Part shown: positions 17,490-25,196 of the stretch, piece after piece
Layout: the number at the start of each line of letters is the position of its first letter
Numbering within the stretch: position 1 is the first letter of the stretch
DNA from: Mycobacterium sp. URHB0044
Lineage (GTDB): Bacteria; Actinomycetota; Actinomycetes; Mycobacteriales; Mycobacteriaceae
NCBI RefSeq assembly: GCF_000620625.1
Contig: NZ_JIAW01000007.1
Span: forward strand, 286,470-350,469
Direction: 5' to 3'
Length of the DNA stretch: 64,000 nucleotides
Notes under the pieces: generated by a model
What the model was told of the DNA's origin: nothing
The model's database searches: none
What the model saw: the letters and a program-made list of their open reading frames with translations, nothing else
Translations under genes and position numbers: made by a program

Positions 17490-17491
17490 AC

Positions 17492-17827
17492 ATGCCCGAC
17501 GCCATATTGCCCAGTGCGTTCGCCGAGCTGGAGGACTACGCCCAGAGCTGGTGTCTTCCAACCGAAGACGAGCGGTGGAACAAGCGCTTGGCCAGTACCA
17601 TGCCGGAGCTGCACGAGTTTCACGATGCGTTCTTCCCACGACTCGAGGAGGCGATCGAGTACTGCGACAAATTCCCGCTCGACGACATGTCCGAGGACGC
17701 CATCAATCTGTTGCACCTGATCTATTCGCTGGTGATGGTCGCGATGGCAGTCGAGGTGTTCGGCCAACAGATTCCCACAGATGCTGCTGATGCCGTCATG
17801 ACGCGAGTCGGGGAGCCACTGCCGTGA
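17492..17827 (+). CDS. Small helical protein paired with Rieske oxygenase (module 2), unknown function
   Basis: 111 residues, homologous to the protein at 12180. It shares SWCLPTE-x-ER, KRLASTM, EEAIEYCDKFPLDD, the INLLHLIYSL helix and a C-terminal GEPLP. The core Cys-Asp-Lys-Phe-Pro-Leu-Asp-Asp string is unchanged between the copies while the C-terminal third varies. Keeping this partner in both modules implies a function tied to this type of Rieske oxygenase. No known domain was recognised. Confidence 0.8.
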   Translation: MPDAILPSAFAELEDYAQSWCLPTEDERWNKRLASTMPELHEFHDAFFPRLEEAIEYCDKFPLDDMSEDAINLLHLIYSLVMVAMAVEVFGQQIPTDAADAVMTRVGEPLP

Positions 17828-17858
17828 ACTTTGCGCCCAACCAAGAGAAGGACACGAA

Positions 17859-18704
17859 ATGAGTGCGCTCACGATCAACAAGCTGACGGATTCGGTCGGC
17901 GCGGAGGTGACCGGCATCGATCCGGACCGGCTGGCCTCCGACGAGTTGCTGGGCGAGGCCGTGCTGGATGCACTGGAACGCAACGGAGTCTTGGTCTTTC
18001 GCGGACTCAACCTGGATCCGCAGGCACAGGTCGCCTTCTGCCGCCGACTCGGCGAAGTGGACTTCTCGGCCGACGGACAGCACCCCGTGTCGGGCATCTA
18101 CCCGATCACGCTGGACAAGTCGAAGAACGCCTCGGCCGCGTATTTGCGGGCCACTTTCGACTGGCACATCGACGGGTGTACGCCGCTGAACGATGAATAC
18201 CCTCAGAAGGCGACGGTGCTCAGTGCCGTCCAGGTCGCCGAGGCTGGCGGCGAAACGGAATTCGCCAGCGCCTACGGAGGCTACGACGCGCTCAGTGAGG
18301 CCGAGAAGGATCGCTTCGGGTCGTTGCGGGTCGTGCACTCTCTGGAGGCGTCGCAGCGGCGGGTCACCCCCGACCCGACGCCCGAACAGCTGGCGCGATG
18401 GCGAGCGCGGCCCACCCATGAACACCCCCTGGTGTGGACGCACCACGACGGACGCAAGTCACTCGTGCTCGGCGCATCGGCCGACTACGTCGTGGACATG
18501 GATGTCGACGAGGGACGGGCGCTGCTGGCGAGCCTGCTCGACCGCTCCACCGGGGCCGACCAGGTCTATAGCCATCACTGGTCGATTGGCGACACGGTCA
18601 TCTGGGACAACCGCGGCGTACTGCACCGTGCGGCCCCATATCCGCCGGACTCCCCTCGCGAGATGCTGCGCACCACCGTGTTGGGTGACGAACCGATTCA
18701 ATGA
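17859..18704 (+). CDS. TauD/TfdA-family Fe(II)/2-oxoglutarate dioxygenase
   Basis: 281 residues. The facial triad is His103 and Asp105 (FDWHIDG) with His256 (RGVLHRAAPY), and the distal Arg that anchors 2-oxoglutarate lies in REMLRTTV. Length and layout fit the TfdA/TauD family, whose members hydroxylate sulfonates, phenoxyacids or similar acids and often cleave an ether or C-S bond. It closes the plus-strand Rieske cluster, 31 nt after the small protein gene. The substrate is not predictable. Confidence 0.92.
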   Translation: MSALTINKLTDSVGAEVTGIDPDRLASDELLGEAVLDALERNGVLVFRGLNLDPQAQVAFCRRLGEVDFSADGQHPVSGIYPITLDKSKNASAAYLRATFDWHIDGCTPLNDEYPQKATVLSAVQVAEAGGETEFASAYGGYDALSEAEKDRFGSLRVVHSLEASQRRVTPDPTPEQLARWRARPTHEHPLVWTHHDGRKSLVLGASADYVVDMDVDEGRALLASLLDRSTGADQVYSHHWSIGDTVIWDNRGVLHRAAPYPPDSPREMLRTTVLGDEPIQ

Positions 18705-18734
18705 CCCGCGACAACCGCTCACCCCTTCGAGCCG

Positions 18735-19319
18735 CTAACTCGCCCGCGCGGCACCCGTGATCAGCTGGGCGGCAAGCATGTCGAGCTGTCCCTGGACGGT
18801 GGTGTCCACCAACTCCCCCGCCTCGTCCCAGACCTTGTCGGCCGAATTGATCGCCACCCCAAGCGGGGTGGGCCATGCGCGCAGGGCGTGACCGATCACC
18901 CGCAGCTGACCAAGTGTGCCCACCGCGGCTTGCCAGCCGTAGGCGCAGCTGATGCAGCCCCACGGGGTGTTGTCCAGGTACACGCGTTGGTCGCCGCGGA
19001 GATCCTCGATGTAGTCCAGCGCGTTCTTGACCAACCCCGATATTGCGCCGTGGTAGCCGGGTGAACCGACCACGACCGCGTCGGCGTCGCGCAGTGCCGC
19101 CACCAAGGCGACCGCCTTGTCCGTGCGCTCGGTTTCGTGCGGGTTGTACATGGGCAGGTCGATGTCGTCACCGTAGAACGACAGCGTCCGCCCGCCGTGG
19201 CGTTCGACGGCCGAAAGACACTGTCGCAGCGCGCGTTCGGTGGACGAGTCCTTCCGCAACGTCCCGCCGATGCCGACGATGAGTGGTTGGGTCTTCGACG
19301 AGGTCACGGCGTTACTCAC
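18735..19319 (-). CDS. NAD(P)H-dependent FMN reductase (flavodoxin-like)
   Basis: 194 residues with the FMN reductase signature GIGGTLRKDSSTERAL near the N terminus and SPGYHGAISGLVKNALDY (about 81-98). Members supply reduced FMN to two-component monooxygenases. It is the last gene of the eight-gene minus-strand mhp operon and overlaps the cyclase gene by 4 nt (GTGA). The luciferase-like oxidoreductase in the same operon is a plausible client, which is inference. Its stop converges with that of the TauD gene. Confidence 0.88.
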   Translation of the reverse strand: MSNAVTSSKTQPLIVGIGGTLRKDSSTERALRQCLSAVERHGGRTLSFYGDDIDLPMYNPHETERTDKAVALVAALRDADAVVVGSPGYHGAISGLVKNALDYIEDLRGDQRVYLDNTPWGCISCAYGWQAAVGTLGQLRVIGHALRAWPTPLGVAINSADKVWDEAGELVDTTVQGQLDMLAAQLITGAARAS

Positions 19320-20308
19320 TTGATCGCTATGGGGTTGATTGGGGAGCCGACACCGCCGGTGACGCGCAGCGGCGGGGCGACGAGCTGAAATTCGTAGCTG
19401 CCGTCGGCGGCGCAGTCCTGCGCCAGCGCGGTGAGATCCCAGTACTCACCGAGCATGAGGCCCATGTCGCGTAGGCACAGCATGTGCATCGGCAGAATCG
19501 TGCCGTCCACTCCGGACAGCGGATTCTCGACCATCAGGTTGTCGGCGGCGACGGCGGCGACCTGATGGTCGTGCAGCCAGGACGCGCACGTCCAGTCCAG
19601 ACCGGCACCGGGTTCCGCGCCGTCACCGGTCTGCAGAAATCGTGCCCACCAACCGGTTCGGACCAGCACGATGTCGCCGGGGGTGACGGTGACGCCCTGG
19701 GATCTGGCCGCTTCGTCGAGTTCGGCGGGAGTGATGGGCGCGCCGACGTCGTCGCAGTACGTCTCGGCGCCCCGCAGTCGAACGATGTCGAGCAGCACGC
19801 CGCGCGACGTGATGCCCTTGACGTCCACCTTGTCGATGCCGCAGTGGAATGCGCCGAGGCTGGTCACCGACGTCGCGGGGAAGCCGTTGTAGAGCGTGTC
19901 CTCGTAATAGACGTGCGACAACGCATCCCATTGCGTCGCGGCCTGCAGCGGCATGATGATCAGGTCGTCGTTGAAGCGCATGGGCCCGGCCTCGGAGTAG
20001 CCGCTCAGCTGCACCGCCGCCGGGTTCTGCAACCACTTCGGGCCGTACTCCAGCAGCGTGTTGGCGTCGCCACCGTCGATCGTCATCACGTGCGTGGGGT
20101 TCTGGCGGTAGCGGAATGCCCCCTGCGGACCCGACGATCCGAAGTCGACGCCGAGGGGAAAGACCTTGCCGTGCCGGACGATGCCGGCCGCTTCGGCGAC
20201 CTTCTCCGGCGTGATGAAGTTCAGCGTGCCGATTTCGTCGTCATCACCCCATCGACCCCAGTTGCGGACGTCGTCGGCGACGCGCCGAAAGTCGTTCATG
20301 CTGGCCAC
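19316..20308 (-). CDS. Cyclase-family (kynurenine formamidase-like) metal-dependent hydrolase
   Basis: 330 residues. The family signature appears as LIIMPLQAATQWDALSHV (about 116-133), with the metal-binding Asp and His, followed by a second conserved region around PGDIVLVRTGWW. This fold hydrolyses cyclic amides, lactones or formamides. I chose GTG 20308, which has GGAGG 7 nt upstream, over ATG 20299, which is too far from it. It overlaps the end of the upstream SDR gene. It may open a lactone or ring ketone intermediate. Confidence 0.85.
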   Translation of the reverse strand: MASMNDFRRVADDVRNWGRWGDDDEIGTLNFITPEKVAEAAGIVRHGKVFPLGVDFGSSGPQGAFRYRQNPTHVMTIDGGDANTLLEYGPKWLQNPAAVQLSGYSEAGPMRFNDDLIIMPLQAATQWDALSHVYYEDTLYNGFPATSVTSLGAFHCGIDKVDVKGITSRGVLLDIVRLRGAETYCDDVGAPITPAELDEAARSQGVTVTPGDIVLVRTGWWARFLQTGDGAEPGAGLDWTCASWLHDHQVAAVAADNLMVENPLSGVDGTILPMHMLCLRDMGLMLGEYWDLTALAQDCAADGSYEFQLVAPPLRVTGGVGSPINPIAIK

Positions 20309-21120
20309 GATGATCCCTCCAAGTTGGCTGCCGCCCGGCTGGCGAGGTTGCCGCCGTCGACCCAGAGCACCTGTCCGGTGACGTATCCGGCGGCGCGGCT
20401 GTTGAGGAAGACCAGTGCGGCGGCCTGTTCACCCGCGTTGGACACCCGGCCGAGGGGTTTCGGGATGTCGTCGAGGAAGTCCTGCCCGTACCTGGTCCTG
20501 AGCTGCTCGAGGATGGGTGTCTCGGTGACGCCCGGTCCGGTGCAGTTGATCCGAATGCCGCGCGCGCCGAACGGGACGGCGTGCTTGGTGCCGTAGACGA
20601 TGATCGCCTCCTTGGCCAGTCGATATCCGCCGTCGGCGAGCGCGTCGGGGTGTTCGTGGCACCATTCCACGCCGTCGGCGAAGGTGCGGGTGTTGACCAA
20701 ACCTGCTGTCTCCTGCAGGTTCTCGGCGTACTCGGATGCCGCCAGCGACGACACGCTGACGATCGACGAGCCCGACGGCATCCGGGGCACGAGTGCCTCG
20801 GTGAGGTGCCGCGTGCCGAGGAAGTCGATCTTCACCACCAGCAGTGGGTTACCGATGCCCGACGACACACCCGCGACGTTGAAGAGCGAATCGATTGGGC
20901 CGTCGATGGCTGCGACGGCGCCGTCGATCGAGTCGGGCTCCGAGAGGTCGACACGGTGGAACTCGTCGAGGCGGGAGTCGGGTGGCCGGACGTCGATGCC
21001 GACGACGTCCGCGCCCAGTTCCGTCAGCTGGACCACGAGTGCCGCACCGATGCCCGATGCGCAGCCGGTCACGACGACGCGACGACCGGCGTAGCTCAGT
21101 AGATCGGCGAACTCTCCCAT
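20296..21120 (-). CDS. SDR-family oxidoreductase (3-alpha-hydroxysteroid dehydrogenase-like)
   Basis: 274 residues with VTGCASGIG, NVAG, VSSLAASEYA and YRLAK. The long insert before the active-site Tyr (EYAENLQETAGLVNTRTF and beyond) and the absence of a deep Asp in the second strand resemble the 3-alpha-hydroxysteroid dehydrogenase/carbonyl reductase group. It lies 10 nt downstream of the luciferase-like gene. It probably acts on a hydroxyl group of an alicyclic intermediate. Confidence 0.9.
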   Translation of the reverse strand: MGEFADLLSYAGRRVVVTGCASGIGAALVVQLTELGADVVGIDVRPPDSRLDEFHRVDLSEPDSIDGAVAAIDGPIDSLFNVAGVSSGIGNPLLVVKIDFLGTRHLTEALVPRMPSGSSIVSVSSLAASEYAENLQETAGLVNTRTFADGVEWCHEHPDALADGGYRLAKEAIIVYGTKHAVPFGARGIRINCTGPGVTETPILEQLRTRYGQDFLDDIPKPLGRVSNAGEQAAALVFLNSRAAGYVTGQVLWVDGGNLASRAAANLEGSSWPA

Positions 21121-21130
21121 GATCTCCCGC

Positions 21131-22447
21131 TCAGCCGGCCGCGTCTGGTTCGGCTTGTTGTTTGGCCAACTGCGCTGCCTGCACCCGGCCCTCGTTGATT
21201 TCGGCCATGGCCTCCGGAATCTCGCTGGCGGTGAACTTACCGCCCTGCCCTGTGGGGAGGCCGCCGAACGAGTAGTTCTCGTCGAAGTCCGGCGCAGTCG
21301 ACGCCTCGCGCCGCGCTTCGAGCTTCTCCAGCACCGGCTCGAGCCGTTTGGCCTTGGCCGCCACGGCCTTCTCGTCGCGCTCGATGAACTCGGGAAGCAC
21401 CTCGCGGCCCATCAGTTCGAGGGACTCCATCGTGCCCTCGTGGCTGCGCGGGTTGAGCAGCAGGATGATCTCGTCGACGCCACTCTCCTCGTAGCCGCGC
21501 AGGAATTCGCGGACGGTGTCCGGTGAGCCGATCGCGCCGCGGCCGGGGCCGTAGGCGAGTGTCGGGTCGGCCTTGACCTCGTCGAGGTAGCGCTCCCACA
21601 CGCCGGTGCGGCCGGGCGTGTGCATGCCGGTCATGTAGTAGTGCATGATGCCGAACGAGAAGAATCCGCCTCCGACGCCGAGCCGTTCGACGGCCTGCTC
21701 GTCGGTCTTGGCGACCATCATCGACAGGTCACCCCCGATCGCCAGGATGTTGGGGTTCATCACCGGCGTGACGGGCGAGCCGTTCTGCTCGAGCTCCTGG
21801 TAGTAGCCGTCGACGCGCTCCTTCAGCGGACCCGGTCCGGTGTAGGCGAAACTCAGTGCGCCGATGGCCTTTTGGGCCGCCATCTGCACCGACGACGGAC
21901 GGGTGCACGCCACCCAGACCGGAGGGTGCGGACGCTGCATCGGCTTGGGGATGACGTTGCGCGCGGGCATCTCGATGTGCTGACCCTTGAAACCGGTGAA
22001 CGGCTCCTCGATCATGCACCGGATGGCGACCTCGAGCGCCTCCTCCCACTGCCCCCGCTTGTCGGCAGGGTCGATGTTGAAGCCACCGAGCTCGCCCACC
22101 GACGACGACTCGCCCGTGCCGAATTCGACACGGCCGCCGGAGATCAGGTCCAGAGTGGACACGCGCTCGGCGACGCGGGCCGGGTGGTTGACCGCGGGCG
22201 GCAGGTGCATGATGCCGAACCCGAGCCGAATGTCCTTGGTGCGCTGGCTCGCCGCGGCCAGGAACATCTCCGGTGCGGTGGAGTGACAGTACTCCTCGAG
22301 GAAGTGGTGCTCGGTCAGCCACACGGTCGAGAAGCCGGCCTTGTCGGCGAGCTCGACCTCGTCGAGGCCGTCGGCGAACATCTGTCGTTCGTCGTCCGGC
22401 GCCCACGGCCGGGGAAGGGCGAATTCGTAGAACAGTGAGATCTTCAT
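21131..22447 (-). CDS. LLM-class flavin-dependent oxidoreductase (luciferase-like)
   Basis: 438 residues. The TIM-barrel N terminus shows FSTVWLTEHHF and RLGFGIMHLPPAVNHPARVAE, followed by GRVEFGTGESSS, all characteristic of bacterial luciferase-like monooxygenases. The C-terminal 90 residues are charged, helical and atypical. It overlaps the KstD-like gene by 4 nt. An FMN reductase lies in the same operon, so an FMNH2-dependent monooxygenase, for example of Baeyer-Villiger type on a ring ketone, is plausible. An F420-dependent dehydrogenase is the alternative. Confidence 0.9.
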   Translation of the reverse strand: MKISLFYEFALPRPWAPDDERQMFADGLDEVELADKAGFSTVWLTEHHFLEEYCHSTAPEMFLAAASQRTKDIRLGFGIMHLPPAVNHPARVAERVSTLDLISGGRVEFGTGESSSVGELGGFNIDPADKRGQWEEALEVAIRCMIEEPFTGFKGQHIEMPARNVIPKPMQRPHPPVWVACTRPSSVQMAAQKAIGALSFAYTGPGPLKERVDGYYQELEQNGSPVTPVMNPNILAIGGDLSMMVAKTDEQAVERLGVGGGFFSFGIMHYYMTGMHTPGRTGVWERYLDEVKADPTLAYGPGRGAIGSPDTVREFLRGYEESGVDEIILLLNPRSHEGTMESLELMGREVLPEFIERDEKAVAAKAKRLEPVLEKLEARREASTAPDFDENYSFGGLPTGQGGKFTASEIPEAMAEINEGRVQAAQLAKQQAEPDAAG

Positions 22448-24219
22448 CGTTGCCTCCGTGAGGTGTTGAGCGCCGAATCGCTGTCGGTTCGATCAGTTGG
22501 GTCGGTTTGGTCGGTCTTCGGTTGTTCTGAAATGTGCTTGGCGGCGACGTAGCCGAACGCCATGGCGGGTCCGATGGTTGCCCCGGCCCCGGCGTAGCTG
22601 CGACCCATCACGGCCGCGGCGGTGTTGCCCGTCGCGTACAGGCCGTCGATCACCGAGTCGTCGCCGCGCAGCACACGGGCGTACTCGTCGGTGCGCAGTC
22701 CACCCGAGGTGCCGAGGTCGCCGAGGATGATCTGGAATGCGTAGTACGGCGGCTCCCGCAGTGGGTAGAGGTTCGGGTTGGGCAGCGTCGGGTCACCGTA
22801 GTAGTTGTCGTAGGCGCTGTCGCCGCGGTTGAAGTCGTCGTCGTGGCCGTTGCGTGCCAGCGCGTTGAACCGCTCCGCGGTCTGGCGAAACTGGTCGGCG
22901 GGTACGCCGATCGCGGCGGCGAGTTCTTCGAAGCTGTTGCCCTGCTTCACGACACTGGACTCCAGCCAGGCCTCCGGTACCTTCCGTCCGGTGGGCACCG
23001 GCGCGAACGGGACCTTCGGGATCGGGAGGTGGCCTGCCACGACGTAGCGGTGGAACGACCGGATGTCGGTGACGAGCCAGCACGGGATGTGGGAAACCCC
23101 CGAGCGTTGCCCGTCGATCATCGCGTGGGCGAAGTCCATGTAGGGCGCGGCCTCGTTGATGAACCGCTTCCCGGCGCCATTGACGACGAACTGCGATGGC
23201 ATCATCCGCTCGTTCAGCATGAACTGCAGCCGGCCGTCGGGCCACTGGATGGCGGGGAACCACCACGCCTCGTCGAGCAGTTCGGTGGCTGCCCCGACCT
23301 TCTCCCCTGCCCGGATGCCGTCGCCCATGGCAGCGGGATTGCCGAAGCTCCAGTCCTTCTCGAGTTCGGGCAGATGTTCGCGGCGCCAGGCCATGTCGTG
23401 GTCGAAGCCACCGGTGGCCAGGATGACGCCGCGCCGGGCCCGGATGCGTTGCTGCGCACCGTCGCGTTCGACCACGGCGCCGACGACGTTGCCGTCGACA
23501 TCGGTGATCAACTCGGTCATCGGCGCGTTCAGCCACAGCGGAATGCCCTGGTCCCTCAGCGCGAGGCGCATTCTGGCCATCAGCGACTGGCCGATGGCCG
23601 CCATCCGGTCGCCGAACACTCGCGCGCGGATCATCCGCCAGATGAGCTTCACCAGCACGGCCTTGCCCCGCCATGATTGCCGGACCTGATAGAACAACCG
23701 CAGATCCTTCGGCGCGAACCATATTCCCTTGGGCGCCATGGCCAACGGGGTCAGCAGGTTGGGCTCTTCGTCACCCAGCTTGCGCAGGTCGATCTCGGGC
23801 ACGTTGATCGTGCTGCCGCGCTCGGAACCGCCGGGCAACTCGGGATAGTAGTCGGCGTAGCCGGGCTTCCAGACGAACTCGAACCACGGGCTCGTCTTCT
23901 CGAGGAACTCCATCATCTCCGGCGCGGCGTCGACGTACTGCCGGAGGCGGGCGTCGCTGACCAGTCCGTCGGTGATCCGCTTCAAATACTCGAACGTGCC
24001 GTCCGGCGGTGGCGAGTACCCCGCGCGTCGTTGAGAGGGCGCGCCGGGCACCCAGATGCCTCCACCCGACAGGGCGGTGGAACCCCCGAACTGGGGCGAC
24101 TTCTCGATCACCAGCGTGTCGAGCCCTTCGGCGTCGGCCTTGAGCGCGGCCGTCATCCCGCCGCCGCCGGAGCCGACGACGAGGACGTCGACTTCGTGGT
24201 CGAACGCTTGATCACTCAT
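22444..24219 (-). CDS. FAD-dependent 3-ketosteroid-delta1-dehydrogenase-like flavoprotein
   Basis: About 591 residues of the fumarate reductase/KstD superfamily. The FAD dinucleotide motif is VVGSGGGGMTAA at the N terminus. The C-terminal region GDLGTSGGLRTDE, then GLYATGNTAAAVMGRSYAGA, is very close to KstD enzymes. Such proteins dehydrogenate cyclic ketones and can aromatise rings. It lies directly after mhpC-mhpA-mhpB. I start at ATG 24219; ATG 24246, inside an ATGA overlap with mhpB, would add nine residues encoded by the 27-nt junction repeat. The C terminus is a low-complexity Asp/Thr tail. Confidence 0.88.
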   Translation of the reverse strand: MSDQAFDHEVDVLVVGSGGGGMTAALKADAEGLDTLVIEKSPQFGGSTALSGGGIWVPGAPSQRRAGYSPPPDGTFEYLKRITDGLVSDARLRQYVDAAPEMMEFLEKTSPWFEFVWKPGYADYYPELPGGSERGSTINVPEIDLRKLGDEEPNLLTPLAMAPKGIWFAPKDLRLFYQVRQSWRGKAVLVKLIWRMIRARVFGDRMAAIGQSLMARMRLALRDQGIPLWLNAPMTELITDVDGNVVGAVVERDGAQQRIRARRGVILATGGFDHDMAWRREHLPELEKDWSFGNPAAMGDGIRAGEKVGAATELLDEAWWFPAIQWPDGRLQFMLNERMMPSQFVVNGAGKRFINEAAPYMDFAHAMIDGQRSGVSHIPCWLVTDIRSFHRYVVAGHLPIPKVPFAPVPTGRKVPEAWLESSVVKQGNSFEELAAAIGVPADQFRQTAERFNALARNGHDDDFNRGDSAYDNYYGDPTLPNPNLYPLREPPYYAFQIILGDLGTSGGLRTDEYARVLRGDDSVIDGLYATGNTAAAVMGRSYAGAGATIGPAMAFGYVAAKHISEQPKTDQTDPTDRTDSDSALNTSRRQR

Positions 24220-24221
24220 TT

Positions 24222-24248
24222 CTCTGCTCTTCGCGCGAGCGCTCATCG
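24222..24248. repeat. 27-nt junction repeat, copy 1 (mhpB / KstD-like junction)
   Basis: These 27 bases are identical to 26824-26850, and both copies lie at a gene junction of the same operon. Read on the minus strand the repeat begins CGATGAGCGCTCGCG and contains the stop codon of the upstream gene (here mhpB) inside an ATGA. It ends in an AG-rich stretch just before the next start and may serve as a ribosome-loading segment. Confidence 0.8.
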
Positions 24249-25196
24249 ACGCACCACCGCCGTTCGTACCGCGAAGCCAGCGATCAACTCGGGCGCCGCG
24301 CGGTAGTACCGCTGCTGAGTCTCGTACGGCCCTTGCGCCGCCATTGCCGCGAAGGCCGCGATCCAGGTGCGGATTTCGTGGGCGGAGTTGCCCGCCTCGG
24401 CGGCGATCCACGCGTTCGTCCAGCCGTCGACGTCGGTGACTCGGTTGGTGTCCAGCAATTCGAGCAGAGCGTGGTCCCAGTCCGGGTTGAGCGGCCGCAA
24501 CCGGCTCTGGCCATGTGCGAAGTCGTGCGCCGCGGCGATCACGGCGGTCTGCCGGGCTTCTCGCTGCTCACTCGACATCGGCTCGCCGTGCACGATGCGT
24601 CCCCGCGCGGCAGGAGGCGCCGTCGCCAGGGTCGGTACCGGTGGATCGTGCGACAACCCACCGGAACCCACGATCAGCGCGCGCTTGCCCAGCGTGGCGA
24701 GGAAGTCGCCGACGGCAGCACCGAGGGCTCGGGCACGTTTGATCGGGCCCAGGGGCGTCGCCACCGAGTTGATGAAGATCGGGATCACCGGAACCGACGC
24801 GACGTCACCGAACAGCGTCTGCAGCGGCTGGACCGTGCCGTGGTCGACGTCCATGCTGGACGAAACCGCCACGTCGACACCCGCTTCCCACAGTGCCTCC
24901 GCACATCGGGTGGCGATGTCCTCGGGCACCGTCAAAGGTCCTGCGTACGTGTCGTAGTCGCCAACGCCGGTCGCCGCTGTCCCGATGCAGAACGGAGGCA
25001 TCAGGCGGTAGAAGAATCCGTTGTAGTGGTCGGGCGAGAAGATCATCACCAGTTCGGGATCGAAGGCGCGCACGAACTCGCGTGCGTCCGCCAGCGCGGC
25101 GTCGATGTCGTCAAGGAGTTCCGGAGACGGTCCCGGCAGATTCAGCAGCGGGCTGTGCGACATGCAGCACAGCGCGATTTGCGTTTGAGGGCTCAT
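24243..25196 (-). CDS. mhpB: 2,3-dihydroxyphenylpropionate 1,2-dioxygenase (class III extradiol)
   Basis: 317 residues, close to the 314 of E. coli MhpB. It carries CCMSHSPLL at the N terminus, then FSPDHYNGFFYRLMPPFCIG, MDVDHGTVQPL, FINSVATPLGP and GSGGLSHDPPVP, all of which match MhpB. The conserved His residues are those of LigB-type Fe(II) extradiol enzymes. It opens the catechol ring of 2,3-dihydroxyphenylpropionate-like substrates next to a hydroxyl. An AGGAGGT Shine-Dalgarno 7 nt upstream of ATG 25196 fixes the start, which lies inside the 3' end of mhpA. Confidence 0.95.
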   Translation of the reverse strand: MSPQTQIALCCMSHSPLLNLPGPSPELLDDIDAALADAREFVRAFDPELVMIFSPDHYNGFFYRLMPPFCIGTAATGVGDYDTYAGPLTVPEDIATRCAEALWEAGVDVAVSSSMDVDHGTVQPLQTLFGDVASVPVIPIFINSVATPLGPIKRARALGAAVGDFLATLGKRALIVGSGGLSHDPPVPTLATAPPAARGRIVHGEPMSSEQREARQTAVIAAAHDFAHGQSRLRPLNPDWDHALLELLDTNRVTDVDGWTNAWIAAEAGNSAHEIRTWIAAFAAMAAQGPYETQQRYYRAAPELIAGFAVRTAVVRR

